Shown here: piece after piece, positions 9,828-19,115 of the stretch | How the letters are laid out: the number at the start of each line of letters is the position of its first letter | How positions within the stretch are numbered: the first letter of the stretch is position 1 | NCBI GenBank assembly: GCA_963709995.1 | Contig: CAVPYN010000011.1 | Location: 124,001 to 188,000, forward strand | Reading direction: 5' to 3' | Source: JAUIIK01 sp963709995 | GTDB taxonomy: Bacteria; Chloroflexota; Chloroflexia; Thermomicrobiales; CFX8 | Length of the DNA stretch: 64,000 bases | Program-made: the position numbers and the translations under genes | The notes under the pieces: generated by a model | The model's input: only the letters and a program-made list of their open reading frames with translations | Databases searched by the model: none | Told to the model about the DNA's origin: nothing

Positions 9828-11622
9828 GTGAAGAATCACGAATACGCAAGCCACGTCTCGACGTCGACGAGCGAAGCGGTTGCGCTCGACCGGGCGCGTC
9901 TGCTTGGCGCCGCGTCGCTAGCTGGCACGGTCATGTTGCTGGCGCTTGGCACTGTTCTGGCTGCCGCGGATGGTACATCCTCCTGTGAAGGCTGGCCGCT
10001 CTGCACCAGTGATTCAACAGCCCTGAGCATGCTGAACATCAGCCATCGCCTGGGAAGCTTGGCCCTGATCCTGGCAACCGGTGGGCTTGCCCTGTTGAGC
10101 TATTCGCGATTGCGGCCCATGATCTGGCTCCATCGCCTCGCCGCCGCCGTCTTCATCCTGGTTCTGGGGCAGTCGGTGCTTGGCGGTCTCGGGGTCGCCT
10201 TCGATTTTCCTGGTTGGGCAAGCGCGATCCATCTCAGCCTCGCTATGTCGATCAGCGATCGGACTTCTCGACGACCACGCTGCTGCTCGCGCCGTCCGCG
10301 CAGTCGCCGTGCCCGAGCCAAGTCGCGTCACTCGCGGGCGGCGCAACGGTAGCGCTCGCTCCTAACGCTGGTTGTTGCTGCGGCATTCGTCGGTCAGCAT
10401 CGAAACGGGTGGCATCGGCAAGCCGCTGGTTCGGCCGGAATTCATCTTCCCATCTCTGCTTCTCGGAATTGGACTAACCGTCGCGCTCGCGGCGCGCGTT
10501 CGCTGGTCGCCAGGACATGCCACTTCTTCCGCGACGTCTCGCCGAAACAGCAGCGATCTCGCTCTCGCTGGCCGCTTTTGTCGTTCTCGCAGCCCACGGG
10601 CTGACGCCGTTCCCGGCGGAGATGGGCGCAGCCGCGCTCGTTTTGGCGATGTTCGCTGGAATCTGCCTGACTGGCATCGTCATCTTCACCAATGCCGACT
10701 CAATCGAGGCGGTCTCGGCGCAACCGTCACGGATGCTGACCTCGGCACACGTTGAGACCGGTCGCCCGCGACTATTTACGCGTCACCAAACCCGCCATCA
10801 TGCTCCTGCTACTGACGACGACTTTTGGTGCGATGCTCGTCGCGGCAGCCGGCTGGCCCGGTTTCGGCCTCGTCGGTTGGACGCTGCTCGGCGGGGCACT
10901 GGCCTCGGCGGGAGCAAGCGCGTTCAACTGCTATCTCGATCGCGACATCGACCACGTCATGGCACGCACACGCAAACGTCCGATTCCAACCGGTTCACTC
11001 TCCGCGGCGCAGGTACGCAATTACGCCCTGTCTCTTGAGCATCGCGTCGGTGCTCGTCTTGACGACCTTCGTCAATCCACTGGCAGCTTTGCTGGCTGTC
11101 GGCGGCAATTTCTTCTACGTCATCATCTACACGCTCTGGCTCAAGCGCACGACACCTCAGAACATCGTCATCGGCGGAGCCGCCGGGTCGTTCCCGCCGC
11201 TCGTCGGCTGGGCGGCCGTTACCGGATCGCTCGGGGTCGCGCCGCTATTGATCGCGGCGATCATCTTCTACTGGACGCCCCCGCACTTCTGGAGTCTGGC
11301 GCTGCTGAAAGCCAATGACTACCGCCGGGCCGGCGATTCCCGATGTTGCCGGTCAGCCATGGGGAGCCGCACACACGCCGCTCGATCCTGCTCTACACAC
11401 TGCTGCTGATACCGATTACGTTGTTGCTGTCGATCGTCGGGCCGCTCGGCTGGCATCTACCTCGTTGCCGCATCGCTGCTAGGAGCTATCTTCCTCGGCT
11501 ACGCGGTCCAGATGTATCGCGAACAGGACAACCGACTGGCCTGGAGGTTCTTCAAGTACTCCAATTACTACCTGGCACTATTGCTGGCGGTGATGGTCCT
11601 GGACGCCATCATCGGGGGATAG
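9828..11622 (+). CDS. ctaAB: Fused heme A synthase / heme O synthase (CtaA-CtaB), many frameshifts
   Basis: The N-terminal half is COX15/CtaA-like: several TM segments, NISHRLGSLAL and LHRLAAAVFILVLGQSVLGGLGVAFDFPGWA. The second half is CtaB/COX10: DYLRVTKPAIMLLLLTTTFG, then the polyprenyl-transferase motif NCYLDRDIDHVMARTRKRP, and a C-terminus ending AWRFFKYSNYYLALLLAVMV...IIGG with stop TAG at 11620-11622. The two enzymes make heme O from protoheme and then heme A for aa3-type oxidases. The frame changes at least six times (near 10245, 10370, 10520, 10755, 11030, 11340 and 11450), always resuming the expected family sequence. No stop or start separates the halves once the frames are joined, so I call one fused gene. 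Start GTG 9828. Confidence 0.75.
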
Positions 11623-11922
11623 TCATGGTTTCTCGGGCCGCTATTCACAGACCCGAATAATTTCGGGAGGCGGCGTGGAACAACAGCCAGTCAGCGACCG
11701 GTATTGTCAAACGCAATCTCAGTGAATGTTCGTTTCTATAGGAAGCCGTGCCGCACTCTTCCTGATTCCCTGGGCTCGCGCATCCATCGCATGCGTGCGC
11801 CAGCGACGCACAGTGCCGCAGCTACAGGCAGCGCACTGTCGGCCCTGCCTGCACGACATTGCCCAAATGCATCATTCGACATAGATGCGACGCGACATGT
11901 CGCCTATTGCTACAGGCGGGTG
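11623..11922. other. Gene-free stretch after ctaAB
   Basis: Just after ctaAB, GGGAGGCGGC precedes a GTG (about 11675) opening only 16 codons before a stop. This looks like the start of a lost or broken downstream gene, possibly an oxidase-assembly gene. The rest shows no convincing coding pattern or repeat. Confidence 0.4.
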
Positions 11923-13998
11923 TCACTGCAATGACCGGACGACAAGGTTGGCGAACTCATACTCAGCCGGGGAATCGCCGTAATTATTGACGATGATGCC
12001 GATGTTGCCGCCCGGCGGACCGGTGTGATGGGCGGTTCCAGCCAGGGTATCGTTGACGTAGAACCAGAGGTTCTCACCCTGAAGGATCATCTTTAGCCGC
12101 GCCCAGTTGTCGGGCGTCGCCGCGGTAAACGTGCCGTATCCGAGCAACGGTTCTTTTGTCGACGCGTCGGCGCCGTTGAACGTCTCGTAATACGCCCAGA
12201 CTCCACCGGAACCGTCGATGCAGAGCGAGTAATCGTACGATTGGCTCACACTGTCGAGGCGTGCCATTACGCATGCGTCGGCGATGTCCTCACCAACAAT
12301 CCGCCGCACATCGACGGACACGCTGAAATCGGTATAGGGTTGTTCGGGAGTCCAGGAAGAATAGACCCAACCATCCGAACCAGACTCTTCGAGAATGTGA
12401 TAGGTCCCGTCGGCGATATGAAGTTCGCCGTTATCCAGTGTTCCGACGAACCAGTTGCTCAAATCCGTTTCCAGCAGGCTCTCGCCCTCGGCCGGCGCGG
12501 GGAGCTGCGGCACAGGCGTCGGGGTGAGGATAATAATCGGGGTGCGGGTGGGAATCGGCGCTAACGTTGGCCGCAACGTGGCTGTTGCGGCTGGCTGCAG
12601 CGTGGCTTCTGCAGTCGGTGTCCGGGTTAGCCCCGGTGTCGGCGTGTTCACGGATGCTGGTGCCACTGCGGGTACAGTCGAGGTCGCCGTCGATGTCGGA
12701 AGCACGGCACCTACCCGCGTTGGAGTCTCGCCTGGAGCTACCGCTAGCTGATTTGGCGGCGTTGCTGTCGGATCATCATCGCTTCCGGCGCCTCCAACGA
12801 TGCCGAACTGAAAGGAAGCCAGCGAAATCAACGCAACCAACGCGATGATGACGCCACCAGCAACAACGTAACGCATTCCTTCACTACCAGGTGTGTCCGA
12901 TGTCGCAACTGAAGACCCATCACCCGGCGGAATCTGCCCGGCAACGCCGGTCGCCATCTCTTCGCGGTCACGAGTTCTCGCCGTCGTTGCTTCCGATTGG
13001 CGTATCTGTTCACTGCCCGGCTCCGCGGCGACGCTCGGACTTGCCGCCACATCGGGATTGAGACGTTCGGTCGCAATCCTGTAGGGCGTCAGATTAGCGG
13101 TGGTCCAGTAGACTGTTTCTGGCAACCGGGACACCTCAAAGGGTCCGATTCGACCACCCAGATCTTCAGCCGGCACGATCGCAAAGATCGCCTGGATAAG
13201 ATCATCCGCGAACTCGGACACAGTCTGATACCGGTCCGACGGAGCCTTCGCCAGTGCCCGCTGAACGACATCGTTGATTTCGGGAGTGAGGTCGGAATTC
13301 AGCTCGTGGACCGGTGCTGGCTCATCGTGAAGATGAGCCAGCAACATTGCGTGCTGCGGGCGATCCCCGAAGGGTGTCGTTCCAGTCAGCATTTCATAGG
13401 TGACGACGCCGAGTTGGTAGATATCGGTTTGCGGTGTGACGGTAGCGCCGCTTACCTGCTCCGGCGCCATGTAGGCTGGCGTGCCGAGTAGCGCGCCGGT
13501 CATCGTCACCCGAACATCCTGCAACACGCGAGCCAGGCCAAAGTCGGTAATCGTCAGCCAGCCGCGATCGTCAATGATCATATTCCCGGGTTTGACGTCG
13601 CGATGGACGACACCTTGTTGATGGGCGTATTCGAGCGCTGATGCCGCCTGCCCTACGTAGGCTGCCACACGGCGCAAGTCGAGGCGTTCGTTTTGGAGAA
13701 TCCGGGCGAGGGTGGCGCCTTCGAGAAACTTCATCGCCAGGAAGTGATACTGCTCGATCCGGCCCGTGTCGTAGACCGGCACGATGTTAGGGTGGTCAAG
13801 CTTCGCGACAGCGCGTGCCTCGCGGATGAAGCGATCAATGAACGATTCGTCCTCGGCAAGCTCGGGCCGCAACAACTTCAGAGCGCACTCGCGGTCAAGA
13901 TTGATCTGGCGGGCACGATAGACCCGCGCCATGCCACCTCGACCTAGTTCGTCGAGGATATGGTAGTTGCCGAGTTGCTCGCCTATCAGGCGTTCCAC
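11923..13998 (-). CDS. Membrane serine/threonine protein kinase with extracellular sandwich domain
   Basis: Hanks-type kinase domain: glycine loop LGRGGMARVYRA, catalytic Lys in ECALKLL, HRDVKPGN loop, DFG in TDFGLARV, and YMAPEQ. It is followed by an acidic Ser/Thr-rich juxtamembrane part, one TM helix (YVVAGGVIIALVALISL), a long Thr/Pro-rich linker, and a C-terminal domain of about 190 aa (ETDLSNWFVG...WARLKMILQGENLWFYVND) resembling concanavalin/DUF1080-type jelly rolls. This implies a cytoplasmic kinase with an outside sensor that may bind sugar or wall polymer. GTG 13998 gives the usual short N-terminus (VERLIGEQLGNYHI); the frame is open to a TTG at 14157. Confidence 0.85.
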   Translation of the reverse strand: MERLIGEQLGNYHILDELGRGGMARVYRARQINLDRECALKLLRPELAEDESFIDRFIREARAVAKLDHPNIVPVYDTGRIEQYHFLAMKFLEGATLARILQNERLDLRRVAAYVGQAASALEYAHQQGVVHRDVKPGNMIIDDRGWLTITDFGLARVLQDVRVTMTGALLGTPAYMAPEQVSGATVTPQTDIYQLGVVTYEMLTGTTPFGDRPQHAMLLAHLHDEPAPVHELNSDLTPEINDVVQRALAKAPSDRYQTVSEFADDLIQAIFAIVPAEDLGGRIGPFEVSRLPETVYWTTANLTPYRIATERLNPDVAASPSVAAEPGSEQIRQSEATTARTRDREEMATGVAGQIPPGDGSSVATSDTPGSEGMRYVVAGGVIIALVALISLASFQFGIVGGAGSDDDPTATPPNQLAVAPGETPTRVGAVLPTSTATSTVPAVAPASVNTPTPGLTRTPTAEATLQPAATATLRPTLAPIPTRTPIIILTPTPVPQLPAPAEGESLLETDLSNWFVGTLDNGELHIADGTYHILEESGSDGWVYSSWTPEQPYTDFSVSVDVRRIVGEDIADACVMARLDSVSQSYDYSLCIDGSGGVWAYYETFNGADASTKEPLLGYGTFTAATPDNWARLKMILQGENLWFYVNDTLAGTAHHTGPPGGNIGIIVNNYGDSPAEYEFANLVVRSLQ

Positions 13999-14230
13999 GA
14001 TCGCGTCACATTCTTGCCGGTCGACAAAACTGATGTCATCTGGTTGATTGGAAACAGCTCGAATGCAAGTCTCACCCACCGGCCCGTTGCCGTCAAGCGG
14101 GAGCTCATGAACAACTTGTCCACGAGTCAGCGCCACTCGCTGGAAACCGGACTTCAACCGCCGGGCTGGCTATACTTGTCACAATTATCGGGGCTTGGCC
14201 ATGTCTACATTAGGAAGAAGATGAACTAGA

Positions 14231-14917
14231 GTGCCAGAACAGCGAAATCCAACGGTCTATTCGAACTTCTGGATCTACGGACTCGATCGGGACTGGCGCA
14301 AGCTATCGCAGGACGAGCGAAATAACGCCAGATGCGCGCTGAAGGAGATCCTCTGCGGGAGCGAAGCCGCCGGAGTCACCTTACGCGGCGCATATTCCAC
14401 GGTTGGACTCCGGCACGATGCTGACCTGATCCTCTGGACCGTTACCACAGACCTCGACGCGATGCAGCAGCTTGCCGTCGACATCAATCGTTCGGAGTTA
14501 GGGAAGTACCTCGAAAACCGCTACACCTATCTGGGCATCGCCCTGGGTTCGCGCTATACAACCGATCACGCCCCAGCGTTCATCGCTGGAACGCCGCCGA
14601 AGCGGTACCTGAGCGTCTATCCTTTCATCAAGTCTCACGAGTGGTACCAGCTTCCGTTCGAGGAGCGGCGCAAGGCGATGGCCGAGCACGGCGTGATGGG
14701 GCGCGAGTATCCGGAGATCCTTACCAACACCACCAGTGCCTTCGGAATCGCCGATCACGAATTCGTCGTCGCCCTCGAAACTGATGACCTCGAAGACATG
14801 GTCAAGATGGTCGAATACCTGCGGGGCGCAGCCTCGCGGCCGTACACGACCGTCGACACGCCGATCTTCCTGGGGGTACTCAAAGACATCGAAGACGTGC
14901 TGGCCGATCTGGGCTAA
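14231..14917 (+). CDS. chdC: Coproheme decarboxylase / chlorite dismutase-family heme protein (HemQ)
   Basis: 228 aa, normal for HemQ/ChdC. The block YLSVYPFIKSHEWYQLPFEERRKAMAEHG carries the substrate Lys/Tyr region and the loop to the proximal His. Gram-positive and Chloroflexota ChdC oxidatively decarboxylates coproheme III to heme b, the last step of the coproporphyrin-dependent route. True chlorite dismutases share the fold, but HemQ is far commoner in this setting. Start GTG 14231 with an AGGAAG box about 11 bases upstream. It is divergent from the kinase gene and upstream of the polysaccharide deacetylase. Confidence 0.85.
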   Translation: MPEQRNPTVYSNFWIYGLDRDWRKLSQDERNNARCALKEILCGSEAAGVTLRGAYSTVGLRHDADLILWTVTTDLDAMQQLAVDINRSELGKYLENRYTYLGIALGSRYTTDHAPAFIAGTPPKRYLSVYPFIKSHEWYQLPFEERRKAMAEHGVMGREYPEILTNTTSAFGIADHEFVVALETDDLEDMVKMVEYLRGAASRPYTTVDTPIFLGVLKDIEDVLADLG

Positions 14918-14951
14918 ACGATCGAACAAGCTCTCGAAACGGGGGATCGCG

Positions 14952-15785
14952 ATGGGTCGCTGGAAAGACGGCAAACAATGCGCCGTCATGCTCACCTTCG
15001 ATGTGGATGGAGAAACCCTCTGGCTGAGCGGGGATATCTCCCGGTTGGATCAGCCCGGAATGCTTTCGCAAGGCACCTACGGACCCCGAGTTGCCGTTCC
15101 GTTGATCTTGAACGTGCTGCGTCTCAAGGATCTCAAGGCAACGTTCTTCGTTCCCGGCTGGACCGCCGAGCATCACCAGAAGAGTCTCGTTACCGTTGTT
15201 GAGCACGGCCATGAAATCGGACACCACGGATGGCTCCACGAGTGGACGACCTCGTTGACCCACGATGAGGAACGCGAAGTGCTGGAAAAAGGACTGCGCG
15301 CCCTCCATGAGTTGACCGGAAAGAATCCGACCGGCTACCGGTCTCCAGCCTGGGAGTTCTCTGACAATACGCTGTCATTGTTGAGCGAATACGGATTTGC
15401 CTATTCCTCGAATCTGATGAGTCACTTCATTCCATGGGAACATCCGGGCAACGGGATCATCGAGCTTCCGGTTTCCTGGCTGCTCGACGACGCGCCCTTC
15501 TTTCTCTATGGCCCAGGACGCAATACCCGACCGATCCATTCCGCCGAGGACGTCTTTCAAGTGTGGACCGAGGAATTTCGCGGGATTTACCAGTACGGCG
15601 GCCTCTTTAATCTGACGATGCACCCACAGATTATTGGCCGGCCGGGTCGGGTTCAGATGCTCAGCCGGCTGATTGACTACATCAACCAGTTTCCCGATGT
15701 CTGGTGGGCGACCGGCTCCGAAGTCGCGAGCTACTGGGCCGAGCACGGCGCGAGCCCGGTAAGTGGCGCATCGTTCGACATGTAG
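14952..15785 (+). CDS. Polysaccharide deacetylase family protein
   Basis: 277 aa NodB-homology protein. Motif 1 TFDVDGE supplies the catalytic Asp and a metal Asp; motif 2 GHEIGHHGWLHEW supplies metal His residues; motif 3 is GYRSPAWEF; LTMHPQIIGRPGR is the C-terminal His motif. No signal peptide is visible, so a cytoplasmic member (PuuE/allantoinase-like or peptidoglycan deacetylase-like) is likely. ATG 14952 has GGGGGA six bases upstream. It starts 34 bases after chdC. Confidence 0.85.
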   Translation: MGRWKDGKQCAVMLTFDVDGETLWLSGDISRLDQPGMLSQGTYGPRVAVPLILNVLRLKDLKATFFVPGWTAEHHQKSLVTVVEHGHEIGHHGWLHEWTTSLTHDEEREVLEKGLRALHELTGKNPTGYRSPAWEFSDNTLSLLSEYGFAYSSNLMSHFIPWEHPGNGIIELPVSWLLDDAPFFLYGPGRNTRPIHSAEDVFQVWTEEFRGIYQYGGLFNLTMHPQIIGRPGRVQMLSRLIDYINQFPDVWWATGSEVASYWAEHGASPVSGASFDM

Positions 15786-15790
15786 CGCGG

Positions 15791-16222
15791 TTGGTTCAAC
15801 CGGAGGGACGGCCGGAGATCGACGATCAGTTCAACGATCCGAAGCTCTTCACCCTTGAAGAAGCGCGAGCAATGATGCCAGCACTCCGCGACGCCGTTAG
15901 CGAACTCCAATCGCAAAAGAAGCACCTGGACGCATTGCGTAAGACGCTGCGCCAGCTTACGCCTGCGATGCGCTCCAATGGCCATGCCGAGGAAGCTGGC
16001 GACGTCGAACAACGCATTCAGGATCAGATCGTGTTGCTGCGCAGGGGGCTCGAAGCGATTGGCGACGCCGGTGTTCTGGTCAAGGATATCGAGATGGGAT
16101 TGGTTGATTTCCCGTCGATGCGCGAGGGCCACATCGTCTACCTCTGCTGGATGATCAGCGAACCCGACATCACCCACTGGCACAACGTCGACGAGGGCTT
16201 CGGCGGCCGGCAACGACTGTAG
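15791..16222 (+). CDS. DUF2203 family protein
   Basis: About 143 aa. It matches the DUF2203 pattern: LFTLEEARAMMPALRDAVSEL at the start, a helical middle, then GLVDFPSMREGHIVYLCWMI...ITHWHNVDEGFGGRQ at the end. The fold is mostly helical; the function is unknown. No ATG precedes the conserved part; TTG 15791, six bases after the deacetylase stop, is the most likely start and suggests co-transcription. Confidence 0.72.
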   Translation: MVQPEGRPEIDDQFNDPKLFTLEEARAMMPALRDAVSELQSQKKHLDALRKTLRQLTPAMRSNGHAEEAGDVEQRIQDQIVLLRRGLEAIGDAGVLVKDIEMGLVDFPSMREGHIVYLCWMISEPDITHWHNVDEGFGGRQRL

Positions 16223-16256
16223 CGTCCCCTCCGCACGCAGATCTGCGAAGACGATC

Positions 16257-16739
16257 CTACGCCGACTCCGCCCGTCGCAAGACGAGAAAATCGTCAACGG
16301 CGAACAACCGGTGCGTGCGTTGGACATTTGGCGGGAAATACGGGTTCCCTACCTCGGATGGAACCAGCTCCGGTTCTTCAAGCTGGTGCGTATCGCCTTC
16401 GTGCACGAGCTCGGCCGAGCCCGCGGCGCGCACATTCTTGAACCAATCCGGGCTTGTTCCATATGGAAGAGCGATCACAAAGCCATCTTCGGTCTTCACC
16501 GCTCCTACGGGGGTTTCATACAGGGCGCCTGACGTTCTTCCAACGTGGCGAATCACCGACGCTGGGCCGCCGGGCTGTCCTGCCGTCTTCATCACCATGC
16601 GGTTTCCAGCGGCCCGACCAAACTGACGCACCCTATCCTGGACAGGTCGATACTTCATTCGCATCGAGATAACGAACACCGCTGCAAGCATCAGCAATGC
16701 AACGATGAGCCCACCGAATCCAAATCTAATCCCTCTCAA
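16257..16739 (-). CDS. DDN-like nitroreductase / F420-dependent quinone reductase family protein
   Basis: About 160 aa. A hydrophobic N-terminal helix (LIVALLMLAAVFVISM) is followed by a split-barrel domain with RHVGRTSGALYETPV and PYGTSPDWFKNVRAAG, the signature of the deazaflavin-dependent nitroreductase (Ddn) family. Members use F420H2 to reduce quinones or nitro compounds. TTG 16739 has AAGGAG eight bases upstream; ATG 16766 is an alternative. It is convergent with the DUF2203 gene. Confidence 0.75.
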   Translation of the reverse strand: MRGIRFGFGGLIVALLMLAAVFVISMRMKYRPVQDRVRQFGRAAGNRMVMKTAGQPGGPASVIRHVGRTSGALYETPVGAVKTEDGFVIALPYGTSPDWFKNVRAAGSAELVHEGDTHQLEEPELVPSEVGNPYFPPNVQRTHRLFAVDDFLVLRRAESA

Positions 16740-16933
16740 AGTGCATGGCTCCTTCCCAATCAACATAGACCATTGGCGAGCGCTCCGCCTCCCACACCAT
16801 ACCGCAATCTGACGTCCGGGCGAGCCGAAGGCATCTACGTGAGCGACGTCCTTTGAACCCATTGTCGGTAGAATGTTGCCATTGAGGCGATTGATTAACG
16901 ACCATCGACCTAGCGCGTAATCAGCTGAAGAAA

Positions 16934-17947
16934 ATGGGACGTATGCCAGAATTTCACGTCGTAGCCACCAGTGATCCACTCTACCGGGTTGATGTTGACA
17001 CGATGCGGGCGGTGTTTGGTGAGCGGGCGTCAGTCAGCGAGTTTTCGTTGCCGCGCGTCCGGCAATCTGGCGCGGCTCTCGCCCGTGTCGTGTCAGAACT
17101 TGAAGCCGCGGACGGCATGCTGGTCAGGATCGGCACGCTATCTCGAGAGATCATCGAGCGCCTGCCCCGCCTCAGGATCGTCGCCCTGCATGGCGTCGGA
17201 GTGGATCAGGTTGATGTCGTCGCCGCGACCGAACATGGCATCTACGTCACCAACGTTCCCGGCGGCAACACCCCGGGCGTCGTCGAACTGACGATTGGTT
17301 TGATGATCGCCATGCTGCGGCGGATACCAGCAGCCGACGCCGGGCTACGGACCAACCACGATTGGGATGGTTCGCGGTTCCTTGGCTCCGAAGTCGGCAG
17401 CCGGACTGTCGGACTGATCGGCTTCGGCAACATCGCTCGCGGGGTGGCCCGGGTCTGCCAGGCATTCGGCGCGACGGTGATCGCGACCCGCCGGTTGCCG
17501 GCTGACGGCAGCATCGACGGGGTTGAGATCATCGGATTCAGTGAGGTGGTTCGACGCGCCGACATTCTCAGCCTGCATGTGCCCTTGAATGACGAAACCC
17601 GCGGGATGATTGACAGCGCCCGCGTCTTCAGCCGGATGAAGCCGGGCAGCTATATGGTCAATGTCTCCCGTGGACCGATCGTCGTTCAGCATGATCTCAT
17701 CGCGGCGCTTCAGAGCGGGCAGCTTGCCGGCGCCGCGCTGGATGTGCTGGAGTCGGAGCCACCCGACTTCAACAGCCCGCTCTTTCAGATGCCGAACGTC
17801 GTCGTCACTCCTCATATGGCCGGCAGCTCGCATGAATCACTGGCAACGATCGCCCGGCGCGCCAGTGAGGACATCCTGCGCGTTCTAGACGGTGGACAGC
17901 CTCTCCATGCGGCAAATACCCCCTCGCACTTGAGGGCCGGGACGTGA
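16934..17947 (+). CDS. D-2-hydroxyacid dehydrogenase, NAD-dependent
   Basis: 337 aa phosphoglycerate-dehydrogenase-like protein. The nucleotide-binding loop is VGLIGFGNIARGVARV; catalytic Arg lies in NVSRGPIVV, Glu in LDVLESEPPD and His in VTPHMAGSSHES. It interconverts a 2-keto acid and a D-2-hydroxy acid. There is no ACT domain, so it is probably not the serine-pathway SerA. Two ATGs (16934, 16943) are possible starts; neither has a strong ribosome-binding site. Confidence 0.85.
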   Translation: MGRMPEFHVVATSDPLYRVDVDTMRAVFGERASVSEFSLPRVRQSGAALARVVSELEAADGMLVRIGTLSREIIERLPRLRIVALHGVGVDQVDVVAATEHGIYVTNVPGGNTPGVVELTIGLMIAMLRRIPAADAGLRTNHDWDGSRFLGSEVGSRTVGLIGFGNIARGVARVCQAFGATVIATRRLPADGSIDGVEIIGFSEVVRRADILSLHVPLNDETRGMIDSARVFSRMKPGSYMVNVSRGPIVVQHDLIAALQSGQLAGAALDVLESEPPDFNSPLFQMPNVVVTPHMAGSSHESLATIARRASEDILRVLDGGQPLHAANTPSHLRAGT

Positions 17948-18089
17948 CAGTGTGCCCGGACAGGGTGCTTGAGAGCGCAACCTGGATCGGGCCGGAACGT
18001 TGATCGAGCGATGGCAAGTCACGATTCTGGCGGGTGGTAAACTCTGCCATATCCTCGGAATGAGGGCTGGATTTGGAGATCAATCCAAG

Positions 18090-18401
18090 ATGGTTGTTGT
18101 CGACTCAATCCGGGATCGCGCTGGTCTCGAACGTAAACTCGCGCTGAACGCCTACAACGTCGACCCGAACCGGGTGCATATCTGGATCATCGATCATCAG
18201 GTTTGCCTGCAATGCGAACGACAGCAGTGCATCAACTGCTGCCCGGCCGCCTGTTACGCCCCGCGGGAAAACGGCACGGTGCTCTTTTCCTATGAGGGCT
18301 GCGTCGAATGCGGCACGTGCCGGATCGTCTGCAATGAGTTCGAGAACATTGGCTGGACCTACCCGACCGGCGGGCACGGCATCCAGTACCGGTTCGGCTA
18401 G
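18090..18401 (+). CDS. FixX-like 4Fe-4S ferredoxin
   Basis: About 103 aa. LALNAYNVDPNRVHIWI at the N-terminus and two cysteine clusters (CLQCERQQCINCCPAACY and CVECGTCRIVC) match FixX, the ferredoxin partner of electron-transfer-flavoprotein:quinone oxidoreductase FixC. No fixA, fixB or fixC lies in the window. ATG 18090 leaves the usual short N-terminus; ATG 18060 is possible. It is followed 47 bases later by a 2Fe-2S protein. Confidence 0.8.
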   Translation: MVVVDSIRDRAGLERKLALNAYNVDPNRVHIWIIDHQVCLQCERQQCINCCPAACYAPRENGTVLFSYEGCVECGTCRIVCNEFENIGWTYPTGGHGIQYRFG

Positions 18402-18448
18402 TACCCGCCTTCTCCTATTGGATTACGTAGAAATGGACCGCCTAAGCG

Positions 18449-18988
18449 ATGTTCTGGGCCGAACGCCACGTCCTCTGTTGCACCGCGATTCACTGCATGA
18501 AGCTAGGCAGTTCGACTGTCGCCGGTCGCCTGCGCATCGAGCTCAAGCGCCGGGGGCTTGACGAGAGAATCATGTGCAACACCTGCGATTCGATCGAAGT
18601 TTGCGACATGGGGCCGAACATCGTCGTCTACCCGGAAGGAATCATCTATTCCGGCGTCCAGGTCTCGGACATCAAAGAGATCATCGCTCACCTCGAAGGA
18701 GGGCCGCCGGTCGAACGGCTCATGCTGACCCCCGACCGGGAGGATGAAGTCAACCGGCGCAACCTCTACGCCGCGGCTGCAGCCAAAGGCGAACACATCG
18801 ACTACGAGCGCTTCGTCGCCATCGCCGCCGGCCACGGCCTGGACGAGCGCTGGATCGCCGGACAGAAGGCACGCGGCTTTATCGCGGTGAGGGACGCAGG
18901 AGAAGGCGAAGGGCAGGTGGTCACGATCACGTCGAAGACGAAGATCCGTTACTTCTTTGACCGTTCCGAATCTATGCCCAACACCTAG
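18449..18988 (+). CDS. Thioredoxin-like 2Fe-2S ferredoxin domain protein
   Basis: 179 aa. The N-terminal 95 residues follow the thioredoxin-like [2Fe-2S] ferredoxin pattern: RHVLCCTAIHCMKLGS, then IMCNTCDSIEVCDMGPNIVVYPEGIIYSGV and VSDIKEIIAHLEGG. The remaining 80 residues (REDEVNRRNLYAAAAAKGE onward) are an extra basic tail that I do not recognise. Related domains occur in NuoE and in stand-alone electron carriers. It probably shares a transcript with the FixX-like ferredoxin. Confidence 0.78.
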   Translation: MFWAERHVLCCTAIHCMKLGSSTVAGRLRIELKRRGLDERIMCNTCDSIEVCDMGPNIVVYPEGIIYSGVQVSDIKEIIAHLEGGPPVERLMLTPDREDEVNRRNLYAAAAAKGEHIDYERFVAIAAGHGLDERWIAGQKARGFIAVRDAGEGEGQVVTITSKTKIRYFFDRSESMPNT

Positions 18989-19115
18989 CCTTCATATCGG
19001 AGCAGCACGCGGTGACAGAGACACTGGCCAGCGCCATAGCCAACAACGCATCAGCAGAGCCTCCATATCTGGTTGCTGGAGATCAACGACAAGGATCGGC
19101 AAGGATCACACGCCG

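Noticed and set aside
11704..11934. Plus-strand 76-codon frame after ctaAB
   Set aside because: Overlaps the end of the kinase gene and lacks coding character.
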